In this document: positions 63,452 to 64,000 of the stretch, one piece after another
How the letters are laid out: every line of letters starts with the position of its first letter
Numbering within the stretch: the first letter of the stretch is position 1
Assembly (NCBI GenBank): GCA_027030245.1
Contig: JALVFE010000030.1
Location: 184,356-248,355, forward strand
Origin: Melioribacteraceae bacterium
GTDB taxonomy: Bacteria; Bacteroidota; Ignavibacteria; Ignavibacteriales; Melioribacteraceae
DNA length: 64,000 nucleotides
Direction: 5' to 3'
Translations under genes and position numbers: made by a program
Notes under the pieces: generated by a model
Told to the model about the DNA's origin: nothing
Databases searched by the model: none
Seen by the model: only the letters and a program-made list of their open reading frames with translations

Positions 63452-63785
63452 CGACCTCCTTTATTTTATAAATAATTAATTTAATAGGTGGTAAAAGGTA
63501 TTTTTTAAAATCATATTTACTAATTACTATATTTTTACGTCCATGTAATTTGTGTACTGTAAATATACCATGAAGATAGTTTGGGTTACTAACAAGATAT
63601 TTATGTTTAAAACGAATAGCAGAGCCACCTTTATTTGGTAAAAATTCAACGTCTAAGAAATCCAATATTTTTTTGATATAAGGAAATGGAATTTCATTTA
63701 TTTGTAATTGCTTAAGCCTTTCAAGTTCATTTTCGATATCATCTAATGTAGTACTATCGGTAATTTTGAATTTAAATTTAGCCAT
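63435..63785 (-). CDS. hicA: HicA-like toxin, atypical
   Basis: A 116-residue protein, first gene of the operon. Residues 36-100 match the HicA double-stranded-RNA-binding-like fold (ILDFLDVEFLPNKGGSAIRFKH, then FTVHKLHGRKNIVISKYDFKKYLL). The usual catalytic His in the G-S-H motif is Ala here (GGSAIRF), although H61 and H78 are nearby. It is longer than typical HicA (about 60-85 residues) because of an N-terminal helical segment. Its place before hicB supports the call; loss of the His makes activity uncertain. Confidence 0.75.
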   Translation of the reverse strand: MAKFKFKITDSTTLDDIENELERLKQLQINEIPFPYIKKILDFLDVEFLPNKGGSAIRFKHKYLVSNPNYLHGIFTVHKLHGRKNIVISKYDFKKYLLPPIKLIIYKIKEVDGGKN

Positions 63786-63788
63786 TTA

Positions 63789-63804
63789 ATACCATATATA
63801 GTAT
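63789..63804 (-). promoter_or_regulatory. Palindrome at the start of the toxin-antitoxin operon
   Basis: ATACCATATATAGTAT is a 16-bp inverted repeat with one mismatch per arm, ending four bases from the hicA start codon. A TATATT -10-like box lies just upstream on the minus strand. It is a good candidate operator for the ribbon-helix-helix domain of HicB. Confidence 0.5.
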
Positions 63805-63909
63805 CAATATACACAAATTTGGTGAATTAATTTACTAAAAGCAAGATAAATTTTATGGTCTTTATATTAAACACACATCTGTCCAAAACGACAAAAAAAA
63901 GCAAAAGAA
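63805..63909. other. Spacer between divergent accessory genes
   Basis: An AT-rich stretch containing the likely promoter of the minus-strand toxin-antitoxin operon and, around 63870-63895, the sequence ACACATCTGTCCAAAACGAC, which looks like an insertion-sequence end. This is a visual impression, not a confirmed match. Confidence 0.35.
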
Positions 63910-63980
63910 GGCTCCTGCTCAGCAAAAAAGAATTGCTGAGCATAAATTTGTTTTAGGGAAAAAAAAAATTAAGAGGAGCC
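63910..63980 (+). promoter_or_regulatory. Structured leader that sequesters a ribosome binding site
   Basis: GGCTCCT (63910-63916) pairs exactly with AGGAGCC (63974-63980), which contains the GAGGAG ribosome binding site of the gene starting at 63984. Nested inside, GCTCAGCAA (63917-63925) pairs exactly with TTGCTGAGC (63933-63941). The whole leader can fold so that translation is blocked. Such hairpins are known to protect transposase genes from read-through transcripts; a riboswitch-like control is the alternative. Confidence 0.7.
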
Positions 63981-63983
63981 GAT

Positions 63984-64000
63984 ATGAAAATAACACTTTT
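63984..64000 (+). CDS. Start of a gene cut by the window edge
   Basis: ATG 63984 follows GAGGAG at 5-base spacing and opens with MKITL before the sequence ends. Only five codons are visible, so the product is unknown. The structured leader and a possible insertion-sequence end just upstream suggest a transposase. Confidence 0.5.

Overview
The window is a low-GC bacterial chromosome segment, most likely from the Ignavibacteria or another lineage of the Chlorobi-Bacteroidota supergroup. The evidence is a secreted protease with a type IX secretion (Por) sorting domain, a GWxTD-domain protein, a DUF4270-type lipoprotein next to glgA, an alternative complex III operon, frequent TTG and GTG starts, and promoter-like TTTG / TAnnTTT elements. 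The assignment is inference; no rRNA or marker phylogeny is available here.

Layout. 0.2-5.7 kb (minus): a nitric oxide reductase cluster, norC-norB-norQ-norD-norE-norF-like plus a 50-residue membrane protein. A perfect 17-bp hairpin splits norCB from the accessory genes. 6.0-11.9 kb (plus): glgA, a gmhB-like phosphatase, a lipoprotein, an outer-membrane barrel and a TPR protein, closed by a clear terminator. 12-15.4 kb: glyA, tatC, a polyprenyl diphosphate synthase and a MORN-repeat protein. 15.6-30.2 kb: one long respiratory supra-operon encoding alternative complex III (actA, a 51-residue protein, actB, actC, a fused actDE, actF), a cytochrome c, SCO, an A2-type heme-copper oxidase (subunits I, III, IV, II), heme O synthase and a membrane cytochrome. 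Together these move electrons from quinol through ACIII and cytochrome c to oxygen; the nor cluster can take electrons from the same pool to NO.

30.3-54.5 kb is housekeeping: prmC, dtd, comEC, murB, an MFS carrier, a GDSL hydrolase, an ATP-cone/uridine-kinase fusion, alr, manC, an unusual RpiB homologue, pyrK-pyrD, folC, rho, pdxA, ftsE, adk, tadA and tRNA-Arg(UCG). 54.9-58.8 kb holds cstA and a small cluster with an ArsA/GET3-like ATPase. 58.8-61.5 kb is a subtilisin-like secreted protease with two near-identical PKD repeats.

61.5-64.0 kb is a different kind of DNA: AT-rich, gene-poor, littered with decayed tRNA-Arg 3' fragments, and carrying a three-gene operon that reads as a toxin-antitoxin-chaperone system (HicA-like, HicB with a C-terminal extension, SecB-like). 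At the right edge a structured leader buries the ribosome binding site of a gene that runs out of the window, possibly a transposase. This accessory corner is the most interesting part of the window.
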